DNA of 64,000 nucleotides. It comes from Fervidobacterium pennivorans. GTDB taxonomy: Bacteria > Thermotogota > Thermotogae > Thermotogales > Fervidobacteriaceae. Made by a program: the position numbers and the translations under genes. A model generated the notes under the pieces. It searched no databases and had not been told where the DNA came from. It was given only the letters and a program-made list of their open reading frames with translations. The stretch lies in contig NZ_CP011393.1 of NCBI RefSeq assembly GCF_001644665.1, positions 1,997,853-2,061,852 of the forward strand, given 5' to 3'. Positions 53,675 through 62,187 of the stretch are shown piece by piece (position 1 is the stretch's first letter; every line of letters begins with the position of its first letter).

Positions 53675-54604
53675 ATGAGAAAGTTAGTTACTGTTGTTGC
53701 GGTTTTCATACTAATAGCGTTCCTACAGCTTCCGATATTTGCCGAAACCAGTTCTGGGCATCAACACGAAGAAGGTGAAGAGTGTGCTTGTGAAGTCGCT
53801 GAGACAAAGGATATAACCATATCTGTAGAAGAATTGCAAACTACTGATGAGGAGCTCAGAGAACGGCTTTCAAATCTTGAAGAAATAACAAACATGCTGT
53901 ACGAATTGATTGGTAGTAAACTTAGCAGTGAAGATTTTGAGGCTTTTTCTTACGAATTGGAAAACAGGCTTGCTAATATTGAACAAGAGCTTCTGAATTT
54001 AAAGGCAACCGTAGAAACAGGACTTCCAGCTGTTCGTGATATGATTTACGAGCTCTCTTCAAACTTGGCTTCATTGGAGAACAGATTAACAGAATACATC
54101 AATCTTGCTGTCGCAGAAGCAAGTGAAGAATTAAAATCAAATATCTTGGAAGAAATCAACCAAAAAATTTCAGATATTGAAGTAACTCTCGATATCCATG
54201 ACTCGGACATCTTAAAACTCTACGATATAACCTCTACGTTAACCAACAAGATAGAAAAAATAGAAGCGTCCATACCCGACGTTTCTCCACTACAAGAATC
54301 TATAGAAACTATCTCTTTGAGAGTAGACTTGCACGATCAAGATATTGTAAATATATTCGATACCCTCAACACCAAAGCATCATTCGAAGATGTTGAGCAA
54401 ATGATTGTTCCTCTCAAAGAAGAAATGAACAATATCTCATCAGCTTTGCGATCCATTACCACTAAAGTCAACTCACAAGATATAGATATAATCAAATTAT
54501 ACAATTCTATCGCTCAACTCAGCGAAGAACTACAAAGATTGGCTGGTAGGTTGTCACTAATAGAAACAATAGTTCGGGAATTGTATCAAAAGTCAGGAAA
54601 ATAA
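53675..54604 (+). CDS. Exported coiled-coil protein with His/Cys-rich N-terminus
   Basis: A 309-residue protein with a signal peptide (~1-22, cleavage near IFAET), then a short metal-binding-like stretch SSGHQHEEGEECACEV, and ~250 residues of long coiled coil in heptads with repeated segments (LDIHDSDILKLYDI, VDLHDQDIVNIFDT, VNSQDIDIIKLYNS). It resembles the rod part of Thermotogota outer-envelope spacer proteins (Omp-alpha), but the SLH anchor is missing. Function is inferred as structural. ATG 53675 follows AAGGGGGGA. A strong terminator follows at 54627. Confidence 0.75.
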   Translation: MRKLVTVVAVFILIAFLQLPIFAETSSGHQHEEGEECACEVAETKDITISVEELQTTDEELRERLSNLEEITNMLYELIGSKLSSEDFEAFSYELENRLANIEQELLNLKATVETGLPAVRDMIYELSSNLASLENRLTEYINLAVAEASEELKSNILEEINQKISDIEVTLDIHDSDILKLYDITSTLTNKIEKIEASIPDVSPLQESIETISLRVDLHDQDIVNIFDTLNTKASFEDVEQMIVPLKEEMNNISSALRSITTKVNSQDIDIIKLYNSIAQLSEELQRLAGRLSLIETIVRELYQKSGK

Positions 54605-54626
54605 ATTAGCAAACAAAAAACCAACA

Positions 54627-54654
54627 AAAGCCCGGGAAACCCCGGGCTTTTTTT
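54627..54654 (+). terminator. Terminator of the coiled-coil protein gene
   Basis: AAAGCCCGGG (54627-54636) and CCCGGGCTTT (54641-54650) form a 10-bp perfect stem with a four-base loop, ending in seven T. Confidence 0.9.
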
Positions 54655-54677
54655 AGCTTAAAAGTCTTCCTATCAAC

Positions 54678-54754
54678 TGGTCTGGGCGGTGGGACTTGAA
54701 CCCACGACCACCAGATCCCGATTCTGGCGTTCTAGCCATCTGAACTACGCCCAG
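54678..54754 (-). tRNA. tRNA-Pro (anticodon CGG)
   Basis: On the minus strand a 77-base cloverleaf: acceptor CTGGGCG/CGCCCAG, D stem GTTC/GAAC, anticodon stem CCAGA/TCTGG with loop ATCGGGA (anticodon CGG at window 54718-54720), T stem GTGGG/CCCAC with TTCAAGT loop, discriminator A and an encoded CCA end. C1-G72 with A73 fits bacterial proline tRNA. Confidence 0.93.
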
Positions 54755-54852
54755 ATTACAAAATCACCAAGAATCACCAAACCCAAACTTTATTTTATCA
54801 CATATAGTAGGATTTATCAAGTTTGTTTTCACAACCATACCTCAAAACATAT

Positions 54853-56220
54853 CTACCTTCTGTTGTTGATCTCCTCCCAGACGCGCTTTATCTCTTCGCT
54901 GTTTTCTCTAAGTATTTCTAACACCCTAGGGTCAAAGTGTTCAGGTTTTGTTCTGCCGTCACCTTCAAAAATAATTTTTAAAGCCTCCTCATGGGATAAG
55001 GCTTTTTTATACGGTCTTTCTGACCTCAACGCATCGTATATATCAGCAAGCGCCACAATCCTTGCTTCTATTGGTATCTCTTCTCCCTTCAGTCCTTTCA
55101 AATAACCGCTACCATCGTATTTTTCATGGTGATAAAGTGCTATATTTCGTGCTATTTCAAAATACTCGGAATCACCAAGAAGTTTACCAGCATACTCAAC
55201 ATGTTTTTTCATAATCTCAAATTCTTCATCGGTCAGCTTACCAGGTTTGTTGAGTATATCATTTGGAACTAGTATCTTTCCAATGTCATGGAGCGGAGCA
55301 AAAGCCCGGATTTTATTTATTTTTTCTGGCTCAAGACCTAACTTTTCCGCAAACCACGCCGACAATTTACCAACCCGTTCAATATGGTTACCGGTCGTCT
55401 CATCGTAACTTTCTGCAATAACAGATAGTTGGTGCGCAAATGACAAGTAAGACTCCTCTATCTCTCTTTCAAGTTCTAACAATTTGTTGAAGGAATTTTC
55501 CAAAGCTTTGTTCATTGCAAGCATTTCTTCAAATGAAGCAGCTATTTCCTGAGCGAGCTCGTTATATTCATTTGCAATTTCTTCTATCTCTTGGATATCA
55601 GTTTTTACAGGATAGGGGTTGTAAGTTTTATTTATGAGGAACTCTTTCATGGAGGATATCAATGGTCCAAATGGAGAAGTAACTGCTTCCGCTATCTTTT
55701 TGCTACCCTGTGCAACAAAGAATATGGCACCAAAATTGACAGCAAGTATTAATATGAGCGTCACCACAATGGGTGTCAGATAACGATTAATTGTGTATTC
55801 AACATAAAAGTATACAGGGGTAAATATGCTGTTTCTTCCAATATCTACAGTGAGTCTTCTAAATACGTAAACTTTGTGTAGACTCATTTTTTCCAAATAG
55901 TTACTGTCTGACGGCAACTTTTTAGTGAGAGGCTTTAGTCGTGTAATATACTCCTGCATTTTATCGTCTGGTATTTGTTTCAAGTCTTTGTCGACACTGT
56001 ATATTGCTTCGCCTTTCGAATCCAACACGATAAGCTTATTAGCTCCAAGGCTTGCCAGCATTTTCGCTATTTTGTCTAAAACCCCTTGGGCGTAGATTTT
56101 TGAAACTCTTGCCTCGAATATATCACCGTTGACAATCAGATAAATACTCTTTAGTATTCCGTACGACTTTAATTCATTGTATATGTAGTAACTGTAATTG
56201 TATTTTTTAACATCCTCCAA
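54853..56220 (-). CDS. HD-GYP phosphodiesterase with membrane sensor, main part (5' end in another frame)
   Basis: The frame encodes the rest of an extracytoplasmic sensor (~1-145), a membrane helix (~149-171), a HAMP-like coiled coil, and a C-terminal HD-GYP domain (~265-440) with HDIGKILVPNDILNKPGKL and HHEKYDGSGYLKG. HD-GYP enzymes hydrolyse c-di-GMP; the signature Pro is Leu here (GYL), which may still be active. Upstream codons in this frame stay open through ILRFSKVDN to about 56330, where the N-terminal part lies in another phase. The TTG at 56220 is not a real start. One extra A in the run near 56328 would fuse both parts into one ~570-residue protein. Confidence 0.85.
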   Translation of the reverse strand: MEDVKKYNYSYYIYNELKSYGILKSIYLIVNGDIFEARVSKIYAQGVLDKIAKMLASLGANKLIVLDSKGEAIYSVDKDLKQIPDDKMQEYITRLKPLTKKLPSDSNYLEKMSLHKVYVFRRLTVDIGRNSIFTPVYFYVEYTINRYLTPIVVTLILILAVNFGAIFFVAQGSKKIAEAVTSPFGPLISSMKEFLINKTYNPYPVKTDIQEIEEIANEYNELAQEIAASFEEMLAMNKALENSFNKLLELEREIEESYLSFAHQLSVIAESYDETTGNHIERVGKLSAWFAEKLGLEPEKINKIRAFAPLHDIGKILVPNDILNKPGKLTDEEFEIMKKHVEYAGKLLGDSEYFEIARNIALYHHEKYDGSGYLKGLKGEEIPIEARIVALADIYDALRSERPYKKALSHEEALKIIFEGDGRTKPEHFDPRVLEILRENSEEIKRVWEEINNRR

Positions 56221-56294
56221 AGATAAAAACCTCGGAACATTGTCTACCTTGGAAAATCTTAATATTCCGAATTCCCCAACGTAAAGATCGTTTT

Positions 56295-56567
56295 TTAGCG
56301 CTTGTGAAAGAAGCGAATAAGGTAAACCCCTTTTAAACCCTCCAAATACATTTCAGTAATCCGAGATATAATCTCATCATCTTTCTTAAGCTCCGACAAT
56401 GTTTCTTCAACTCTGTTCTCATAAATACTCTGCTGGATATTACGGATATTCAACACAGAGACGTACATTATGTAAATCCCCGACACCATCACAACTACTG
56501 CTAACAATATCATTGTTACAATAAAAAGTTTTGTTACTTTTTTGCTAATGAGCTCACTTAACTTCAC
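56295..56567 (-). CDS. N-terminal fragment of the membrane HD-GYP protein, frameshifted
   Basis: Ninety residues with an N-terminal membrane helix (~13-35, LFIVTMILLAVVVMVSGIYIMYV) followed by a helical sensor segment ending TEMYLEGLKG; the remaining ~10 residues before the stop are out of phase. One added base in TTTAAAAGGGG gives a continuous reading into the HD-GYP frame (EGLKRGLPYSLLSQALKND). It is therefore the 5' end of the same gene, not a separate protein. Confidence 0.7.
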   Translation of the reverse strand: MKLSELISKKVTKLFIVTMILLAVVVMVSGIYIMYVSVLNIRNIQQSIYENRVEETLSELKKDDEIISRITEMYLEGLKGVYLIRFFHKR

Positions 56568-56793
56568 TTACCTTCCATTCCCTTTCCACCCCTGTTTTGG
56601 ATAGTTTTAAGTATTCGTTTATAATTATATCACCTTTCCTATCCTCGGAAATGTCCTAAATAGAAAATTTCAGTTCAATAACTTCTATGATATGATATGT
56701 TTGTGAAGTTAACGTCTCTTTCTTGTGAAATCTTTTAAAAGCGATTGGACTTTTTGTTATCTGTTGCCAACTATCACTTTTGGAGGTCTGCGT

Positions 56794-58152
56794 ATGGAAA
56801 GAACAAAAGTTATGATTGTTGATGATTCCAAAACAGTCCATGCAGAACTTTCATCAATATTAAGCGAGCTCATTTGGAATGGTAAAGATTTAGATATTGA
56901 ACACACTTACGGATACGAGGAGTTCAAAAAAATCTTTGTCCCCGAAAAATACGCGCTTGTGATAACCGATTTAGTAATGGAGAGCGATGACGCGGGAATT
57001 AAAGTTATAAACCACATCAGACACACGTGCAATGATAAAAAAACGAGGATAATCTTGATGACTGCGAATCCTGAGAAAATTCCAACTGATTTGCTTACAA
57101 GAGACTACGATATAAATGCTTATATAGAGAAGGAAAGTCTTTCCCCATTTTCAACAAAACTCACAGTTTTGTCGCTTCTCAAAACTTACCAAGATATAAC
57201 GTCACTTGAACAAGCAATCGTTACCTTAGAAAATGTTGCAGCAAACGCTTCCGAAATGAGTCTTCCAGAGCTGCTTATAAATACCTTTCTCCAGGTGCGC
57301 ACGTTTTTGTGCTTAAAACTTCCGGATATTAAACTCACCGGAGAAATCTTCGTGAACAACGAGCGTATTTTCCCACCAAAGTTTATGAACAGCGAACATT
57401 TGGAATATAGATACGATTTTCACACAAAAGTTCAAAAGGACAATATTCTTTTTGTGGTCTATTCACCAAAACAACTGAACTCACTTGAAACATCATACAT
57501 AAGAAGCCTTTTGAAAAACCTTCAAACGTCCCTTATTTCCACAAAACGTTCAGATATTGAGGAAGAATTTGTTATCATGCTTTCTAAAGTTATTGAGGCA
57601 AGATCAGCAGACACCGGAGACCATGTGAATCGCGTTGCCGAACTATCTTGTTATTTGGCAGAATACCTCGGTTTTAGCTCCAGTGATGCAAAGTTAATCA
57701 AGAAAGCCTCAGCATTACACGACATTGGAAAAGTCGGAGTGCCTGATTACATATTAAACAAACCGGGGAAACTCGATGAGAAGGAATTTTCAATTATAAA
57801 AGAGCATACCTTAATCGGTTTCGAAATTCTTAGGAATTCTACGTTAAACATCTTTGAGATAGGTGCGGTCGTCGCTCTGGAACACCACGAAAGGTGGGAC
57901 GGAAGTGGCTATCCCTATGGCCTTCAAGGCGAGGAGATAGCAGTAGAAGCACGAATAGTTCAAGTCGCCGATGTTTTTGAAGCTTTAACACACGATAGGT
58001 GCTATCGTCCCGCCTGGTCCGTTGAAAAGGCAGTTGAATACATGAACGATATGAAAGGCAGGCAATTCGACCCAATGGTGATTGATGCGTTCAACAAACA
58101 CTTAAAAGACATGATTGCTATAGTGAAATCCAACTATAGCGAAGAAGTTTGA
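56794..58152 (+). CDS. Response regulator with receiver and HD-GYP domains
   Basis: A 452-residue RpfG-like regulator. The receiver (~1-130) has VMIVDDSKTVH, the phospho-acceptor Asp in LVITDLVMES, and Lys in YIEKES. A linker domain (~140-260) is followed by a full HD-GYP domain with ALHDIGKVGVPDYILNKPGKL and HHERWDGSGYPYG, so c-di-GMP hydrolysis under phosphorylation control is expected. ATG 56794 follows GGAGG; the longer frame lacks a ribosome site. It is divergent from the membrane HD-GYP gene across a 226-base gap, so the two may share regulation. Confidence 0.93.
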   Translation: MERTKVMIVDDSKTVHAELSSILSELIWNGKDLDIEHTYGYEEFKKIFVPEKYALVITDLVMESDDAGIKVINHIRHTCNDKKTRIILMTANPEKIPTDLLTRDYDINAYIEKESLSPFSTKLTVLSLLKTYQDITSLEQAIVTLENVAANASEMSLPELLINTFLQVRTFLCLKLPDIKLTGEIFVNNERIFPPKFMNSEHLEYRYDFHTKVQKDNILFVVYSPKQLNSLETSYIRSLLKNLQTSLISTKRSDIEEEFVIMLSKVIEARSADTGDHVNRVAELSCYLAEYLGFSSSDAKLIKKASALHDIGKVGVPDYILNKPGKLDEKEFSIIKEHTLIGFEILRNSTLNIFEIGAVVALEHHERWDGSGYPYGLQGEEIAVEARIVQVADVFEALTHDRCYRPAWSVEKAVEYMNDMKGRQFDPMVIDAFNKHLKDMIAIVKSNYSEEV

Positions 58153-58165
58153 GAATTTTCGAATC

Positions 58166-59200
58166 TTATGGTTTTGCCTCCAAGAAATCTTGGATGTTTT
58201 TTATCGCTCTGGCAAAATCTTCTGGTAGTCTTGCTATGAATTTTACACGTTCACCAGTTCTTGGATGGAAAAATGAAAGGCTGAGTGCATGGAGCATCTG
58301 TCTGTGAATATCAAATTTCTCATCTTCTTTAGCTTTTCCGTAAACTTCATCACCCATAAGTGGATGACCGATGTATTTCATATGAACCCTAATCTGGTGC
58401 GTTCTTCCAGTTTTGGGCCACGCAAAAACTAAGGAAGCCAAGTTCCCAAACTTTCTTATGACTTTGTAATGTGTGAGTGCTGGTTTGCCATATGTACTCT
58501 GAGTTACTGTCATCTTAACTCTGAGCACAGGATTTCTGGCGATGCTTACATCGATATCTCCTTCGTTTTTTTCAGGCACACCTTTAACTAAGCATACATA
58601 CAGTTTTTCTGTGACCCTGTCTTTGAACTGTTTAGTGAGCGATTGATGTGCTAAGTCATTCTTTGCAATTACCATCACACCACTTGTATCTTTATCAAGC
58701 CTATGGACAATACCAGGTCTCAGCACCCCGCCAACACCTTGTAAATCTTTACAATGATACAAGACTGCGTTGACAATGGTTCCCGAGGTGTGGGATGGAA
58801 TGGGGTGGGTTATTATTCCTGGTTGTTTGTTGATTACCAATATATCACGGTCTTCGTATATTATGTCCAGCGGTATGTTCTCAGGCAGGATTTCCGGAAT
58901 CTGGGGCTTCTGAGGTACCATCAAGGTAATTGTATCCCCAGACTTCACCTTGTAGCTCGGCTTCTTCAAAGTTCCATTCACCAGAACCTCGCCATTCTTT
59001 ATTGCTTTCTGGATGAATGTTCTTGAAATCCAGTCTGGAGTCTTTTCCATGACGAATTTGTCCAGGCGCCAGCCATCTTCCCTGTTCGTTACCTGTATAT
59101 CCATTTTTTCCAGTTGAGGAGTTGGTTGTTCTAATTCCTCCATCTCTTCTATCTCTTCCATCTCTTCCATATTCTCGAACTCTTCCATAAATTCCCTCAT
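58166..59200 (-). CDS. rluD: Large ribosomal subunit pseudouridine synthase RluD type
   Basis: Makes pseudouridine in 23S rRNA. The 344-residue protein has an S4 RNA-binding domain (~45-100, DGWRLDKFVMEKTPDW) and the catalytic domain with RLDKDTSGVMVIAKN containing the catalytic Asp, then HQIRVHMKYIGHPLMGDEVYG. The first ~32 residues are a Glu/Met-rich low-complexity repeat encoded by a CTTCCAT-like microsatellite. ATG 59200 has AAAGGA upstream, but ATG 59104 (MDIQVTNRED) would give a normal length without the repeat. lspA reads through this start in another phase, as discussed for that gene. Confidence 0.9.
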   Translation of the reverse strand: MREFMEEFENMEEMEEIEEMEELEQPTPQLEKMDIQVTNREDGWRLDKFVMEKTPDWISRTFIQKAIKNGEVLVNGTLKKPSYKVKSGDTITLMVPQKPQIPEILPENIPLDIIYEDRDILVINKQPGIITHPIPSHTSGTIVNAVLYHCKDLQGVGGVLRPGIVHRLDKDTSGVMVIAKNDLAHQSLTKQFKDRVTEKLYVCLVKGVPEKNEGDIDVSIARNPVLRVKMTVTQSTYGKPALTHYKVIRKFGNLASLVFAWPKTGRTHQIRVHMKYIGHPLMGDEVYGKAKEDEKFDIHRQMLHALSLSFFHPRTGERVKFIARLPEDFARAIKNIQDFLEAKP

Positions 59201-59684
59201 ATATTCCTTTATTTTCCCTCCGGTTGTCTATATTTTCATCATTTTCTATTTGTTTCTTGGCTTTCGATTCAGCGATAAGCATTTGAATCATAATCCCTAT
59301 GCTACCAATGAAGATAAAGATGTCCGCAACGTTTATTATCGTCGGCCAGTAGTCGAACGTAAGGAAGTCAACAACATAACCGTATCTTATACGGTCAACC
59401 AAGTTTCCTAAGGCTCCACCAACGATGAAACCAATAAACATCTCTGTCAGCTTGCTAACTTTGAACAGCAAAGGCACCAAGGAAGTGATAACAATAATTA
59501 GCAAGGTGAGGTAAATAACCGCTTCTTTGACTCCTGGAAACAGTCCAAAAGCAATTCCCCTGTTAGTTGCATACGTAAAATGGAAGAATCCAAATAGGTT
59601 TTTTATCTCTCCAAAACGAAGGTATAACGTCGCTAAATGTTTTGTAATCTGGTCCAACGTTAGTGAAAGAACTATCCAGAACAT
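58881..59684 (-). CDS. lspA: Lipoprotein signal peptidase (stop lost, reads into rluD)
   Basis: LspA removes the signal peptide from lipid-modified prolipoproteins. Residues ~1-158 are a normal LspA with four membrane segments and catalytic Asp residues in GNLVDRIRYGYVVDFL and INVADIFIFIGS. The frame then continues ~107 codons through rluD in a different phase, producing a nonsense tail. One extra A in GGGAAAATAAAGG (59207-59219 region) would stop the frame at TAA next to the rluD ribosome site. The true 3' end is therefore probably ~59209. Likely clients are the subtilisin and companion lipoproteins. Confidence 0.85.
   Translation of the reverse strand: MFWIVLSLTLDQITKHLATLYLRFGEIKNLFGFFHFTYATNRGIAFGLFPGVKEAVIYLTLLIIVITSLVPLLFKVSKLTEMFIGFIVGGALGNLVDRIRYGYVVDFLTFDYWPTIINVADIFIFIGSIGIMIQMLIAESKAKKQIENDENIDNRRENKGIYEGIYGRVREYGRDGRDRRDGGIRTTNSSTGKNGYTGNEQGRWLAPGQIRHGKDSRLDFKNIHPESNKEWRGSGEWNFEEAELQGEVWGYNYLDGTSEAPDSGNPA
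59139..59195. repeat. Low-complexity CTTCCAT/CTCTTC microsatellite
   Basis: Imperfect tandem copies of CTCTTCCAT-like units encode a Glu/Met-rich stretch at the rluD N-terminus. Such a tract is prone to copy-number change and to alignment error. Confidence 0.6.
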
Positions 59685-59705
59685 CTTATCATTCCTTATC
59701 AGTTT

Positions 59706-60560
59706 TTACTTGACCTTCTTATAGATAAACGGTGAAGCAACTTCTAATCCAAGGTTTCTGTAGTTGAATATTCTTTCCGTGTTTCCTACAAAGAGTAACC
59801 CACCAACGCGAAGACTTTCAGCGAACTTTTTGTAAAGTTGTTCTTTTGCTTCCATCTCAAAGTAAATAACAACATTGCGGCACAATATTAAGTCAAAGCC
59901 CTTTTCAAACGGGTCTTGCAGTAGGTTGTGCCTTTTAAACTGGACACGTGCTTTTACATTTGGCTTTACTATGTATTTTCCATCTCGAACGATGAAGTAT
60001 TTTTTGATGTATTCAGGTGGTGTGCTAGCCATTGAGCGCTGTTCATACTCACCTATCTGTGCTCTTGTGAGTACGCCAATATCTATGTCGGTAGCTAAAA
60101 TTTTAGCTGTTGGAGGCGCTTTGAGCTCTTCAAGTAGTATCGCTAACGAGTATGGCTCTTCTCCCGAAGAACACCCAGCACTCCAAGCTTTAAACCTTGG
60201 TCCACTTTCTTGGAGAAGTTGTGGAAGAAATACCTTTTTGAGCTCTTCCCATTTTTCTGGATTTCTGAAGAACTCTGTGACATTGATAGTGAGCTTATCT
60301 AAGAACTCATCACGCTTTTTGGTGTCTTTTGAAATAAGGTCTAAGTATTCTTTATAGCTTTTGCAATTGTATTTTCTTATAAGCATCTCTATGCGCCTTT
60401 TCATCCTTTCCGGTTTGTATCCGGAAAGGTCTAATCCCATAGTCTCTTTTATTTTTTCAACAAACCATTCGAATTGGTCCCAAGGAAGCTCTTGAATATC
60501 ACCAGATTGGAAATTCGAAATCCAAGCGAACTTCTTTTCCTTGAAGTCGTCCAACGACAT
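59706..60560 (-). CDS. cheR: Chemotaxis receptor methyltransferase CheR
   Basis: Methylates glutamates of chemoreceptors using S-adenosylmethionine. About 284 residues: N-terminal helical CheR domain (~1-95, [15 protein letters not shown]), [15 protein letters not shown], the SAM motif [21 protein letters not shown] and the [11 protein letters not shown] strand, all typical. ATG 60560 follows GGGTGA; GTG 60569 is also open. It is separated by >50 kb from the CheA/CheB genes at the left edge and lies in a housekeeping cluster next to lspA, so it may serve the standard receptor (25.4 kb) as well as others. Confidence 0.93.
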   Translation of the reverse strand: MSLDDFKEKKFAWISNFQSGDIQELPWDQFEWFVEKIKETMGLDLSGYKPERMKRRIEMLIRKYNCKSYKEYLDLISKDTKKRDEFLDKLTINVTEFFRNPEKWEELKKVFLPQLLQESGPRFKAWSAGCSSGEEPYSLAILLEELKAPPTAKILATDIDIGVLTRAQIGEYEQRSMASTPPEYIKKYFIVRDGKYIVKPNVKARVQFKRHNLLQDPFEKGFDLILCRNVVIYFEMEAKEQLYKKFAESLRVGGLLFVGNTERIFNYRNLGLEVASPFIYKKVK

Positions 60561-60843
60561 ATAAATCACCCACTTTCAAGGTAATTTTACCTGCAATAGT
60601 CTTCTGACCATCTATTTCATCGTTTATCAAATTGATTTCCAGATTATCGGCCTTGAGAGTGAAACCAAACTTTGATGAAAGGCTACCGTTTTCATAAAAA
60701 ACAAGTGTGTATACAATGAACGAGTTGTCACTCAGTAAAACTCCGAGTCCTGTCTTTTCACCAATAAACAAGTATGTTTTATTGCCAGCTCCTAAAGTAA
60801 TTCCATTTGGTGAATTTTCAAAAAAGATGTCCAAACCATACAT
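60499..60843 (-). CDS. C-terminal part of an unknown exported protein (frameshifted)
   Basis: A beta-rich segment with no family I recognise ([18 protein letters not shown]). It overlaps the preceding frame by 26 bases. One A fewer in the A5 run near 60845 would join them as ...[12 protein letters not shown]. Its own 3' end runs 62 bases into cheR; one more A in AAAA near 60585 would instead stop it at TGA shortly before the cheR ATG. Both oddities point to base-calling errors rather than overlapping genes. Confidence 0.55.
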   Translation of the reverse strand: MYGLDIFFENSPNGITLGAGNKTYLFIGEKTGLGVLLSDNSFIVYTLVFYENGSLSSKFGFTLKADNLEINLINDEIDGQKTIAGKITLKVGDLYVVGRLQGKEVRLDFEFPIW

Positions 60844-61312
60844 TTTTGAACGTTAGGTTGGTACGTGACACATCACTGAGGATTGAAAAATAGTCGTTTT
60901 TGTGTATATACCCATTTGAGAAATAGCCTGTGTTAACCCATGTTGCATACCAACCCTTTTTAGCCGGATTGGCAAATGTTGTAAACGGAATGTCGATGTT
61001 TAAATCAGAATAGGTGACTCTGTAGGGGTCATTTATAAACTCAAAATACTCAAAGACATCAGCAAATTTGGGAGTGATTTTTATAAAACCTTGCTTCTGT
61101 GCGAGTTCAACATCGACTTTGAACTTGGTTTTGAATTTCCAAAATGAAAAATCATATCGGGTTGATAGTTTGTACGTAGTATCAAATGGAGAGACGCCAA
61201 AAAAGAGCGTCTCTCCCATTAAAAGTGTATTGATGGTGAGAATAAAAACAGTTGCGAGTAGCAGATGTATCCTAAAAGTTGGAGCTCTGTTCTCCAATGT
61301 TTTCAGCTCCAT
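60818..61312 (-). CDS. N-terminal part of an unknown exported protein (frameshifted)
   Basis: A signal peptide (~10-28, IHLLLATVFILTINTLLMG) is followed by a beta-rich domain with aromatic strands (KLSTRYDFSFWKFKTKFKVDVE; GWYATWVNTGYFSNGYI), which suggests a beta-barrel or envelope protein. No family recognised. The frame ends shortly after LTFKN, where a one-base correction would continue it into the next frame for a total of ~250 residues. It lies between yebC and cheR on the same strand. Confidence 0.6.
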   Translation of the reverse strand: MELKTLENRAPTFRIHLLLATVFILTINTLLMGETLFFGVSPFDTTYKLSTRYDFSFWKFKTKFKVDVELAQKQGFIKITPKFADVFEYFEFINDPYRVTYSDLNIDIPFTTFANPAKKGWYATWVNTGYFSNGYIHKNDYFSILSDVSRTNLTFKNVWFGHLF

Positions 61313-61366
61313 TCTCAAAATTTATACTTTCTGTCAATCAATACGAACATCGAGCTTCTCAACTAC

Positions 61367-62125
61367 TTACCCTTCCAATTTTGCCATTATCGCTTCAAGT
61401 TCTGCATCATCGATGTCGAAGTTGCCAAATACTTCTTGAACATCGTCGTTATCTTCAAGTGCATCTATAAGTTTCAGCACTTTTTCCGCATCAGAACCGC
61501 TGACTTTGACACTGTTCTTTGGCTTGTACGTGATTTTCGCAGTTCCTTCGAAACCGTTCTTTGCTAGATTTTCTCTCAATGTCGTCAAGTTTTCAGGAGC
61601 AGTGTAAACAAGAACTGGGTCTCCCTCTTCAATGTCTTCCGCACCAGCATCAATAGCCAACAATGTAAACTCATCCATATCAGCTATTTTTTCTCTGGGA
61701 ATTTCTACAACACCTTTTCTTTCAAATATCCAAGCAACGGAACCGCTTTCTGCAAGTGAACCACCATTTTTGCTGAGTATGTGTCTCAATTCTTGAGCGG
61801 TCCTATTTTTGTTATCTGTCAAAGCTAATATGTAAAGTGCAACTCCACCTGGCGCGTATGCTTCGTAGATAACTTCTTCGTACTTTTCACCTTCTAACTC
61901 TCCGGTACCTTTCTTAATGGATCTTTCAATTGTATCTTTTGGCATGTTTGCTTCTCTTGCTTTTTTCAAGAACTGCTCTTAGTCTTGGGTTTGTTTCTGG
62001 ATTTCCGCCACCTTCTCTTGCAGCAACAATGATTTCCCTGATAATCTTCGTAAATATCTTAGACCTCTTCGCATCCTGGGCAGCCTTCCTGTGCTTAATG
62101 TTTGCCACTTATTGTGACCTGACAT
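61367..62125 (-). pseudogene. yebC: YebC/PmpR-family regulator, two frame breaks (probably intact gene)
   Basis: YebC-type proteins help translate polyproline-like stretches or act as transcription regulators. Three phases together give a full-length protein: MSGHNKW from ATG 62125, then [20 protein letters not shown] (break at a GG run near 62108, one G missing), then [20 protein letters not shown] (break at the T6/A6 run near 61971, one extra base). The C-terminal ~200 residues are continuous and normal. Both breaks lie in homopolymers, so base-calling error is likelier than decay. Confidence 0.88.
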
Positions 62126-62187
62126 ACTCTCTTCTTCCCTACTTAGATTTCTCGTTTTTTAAACGCTAACGAATTGACTTTTGTTTT

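Noticed and set aside
58166-59200. Glu/Met-rich N-terminus of RluD as a functional acidic domain
   Set aside because: It is encoded by a microsatellite and an alternative start at 59104 would leave a normal protein, so functional meaning is doubtful.
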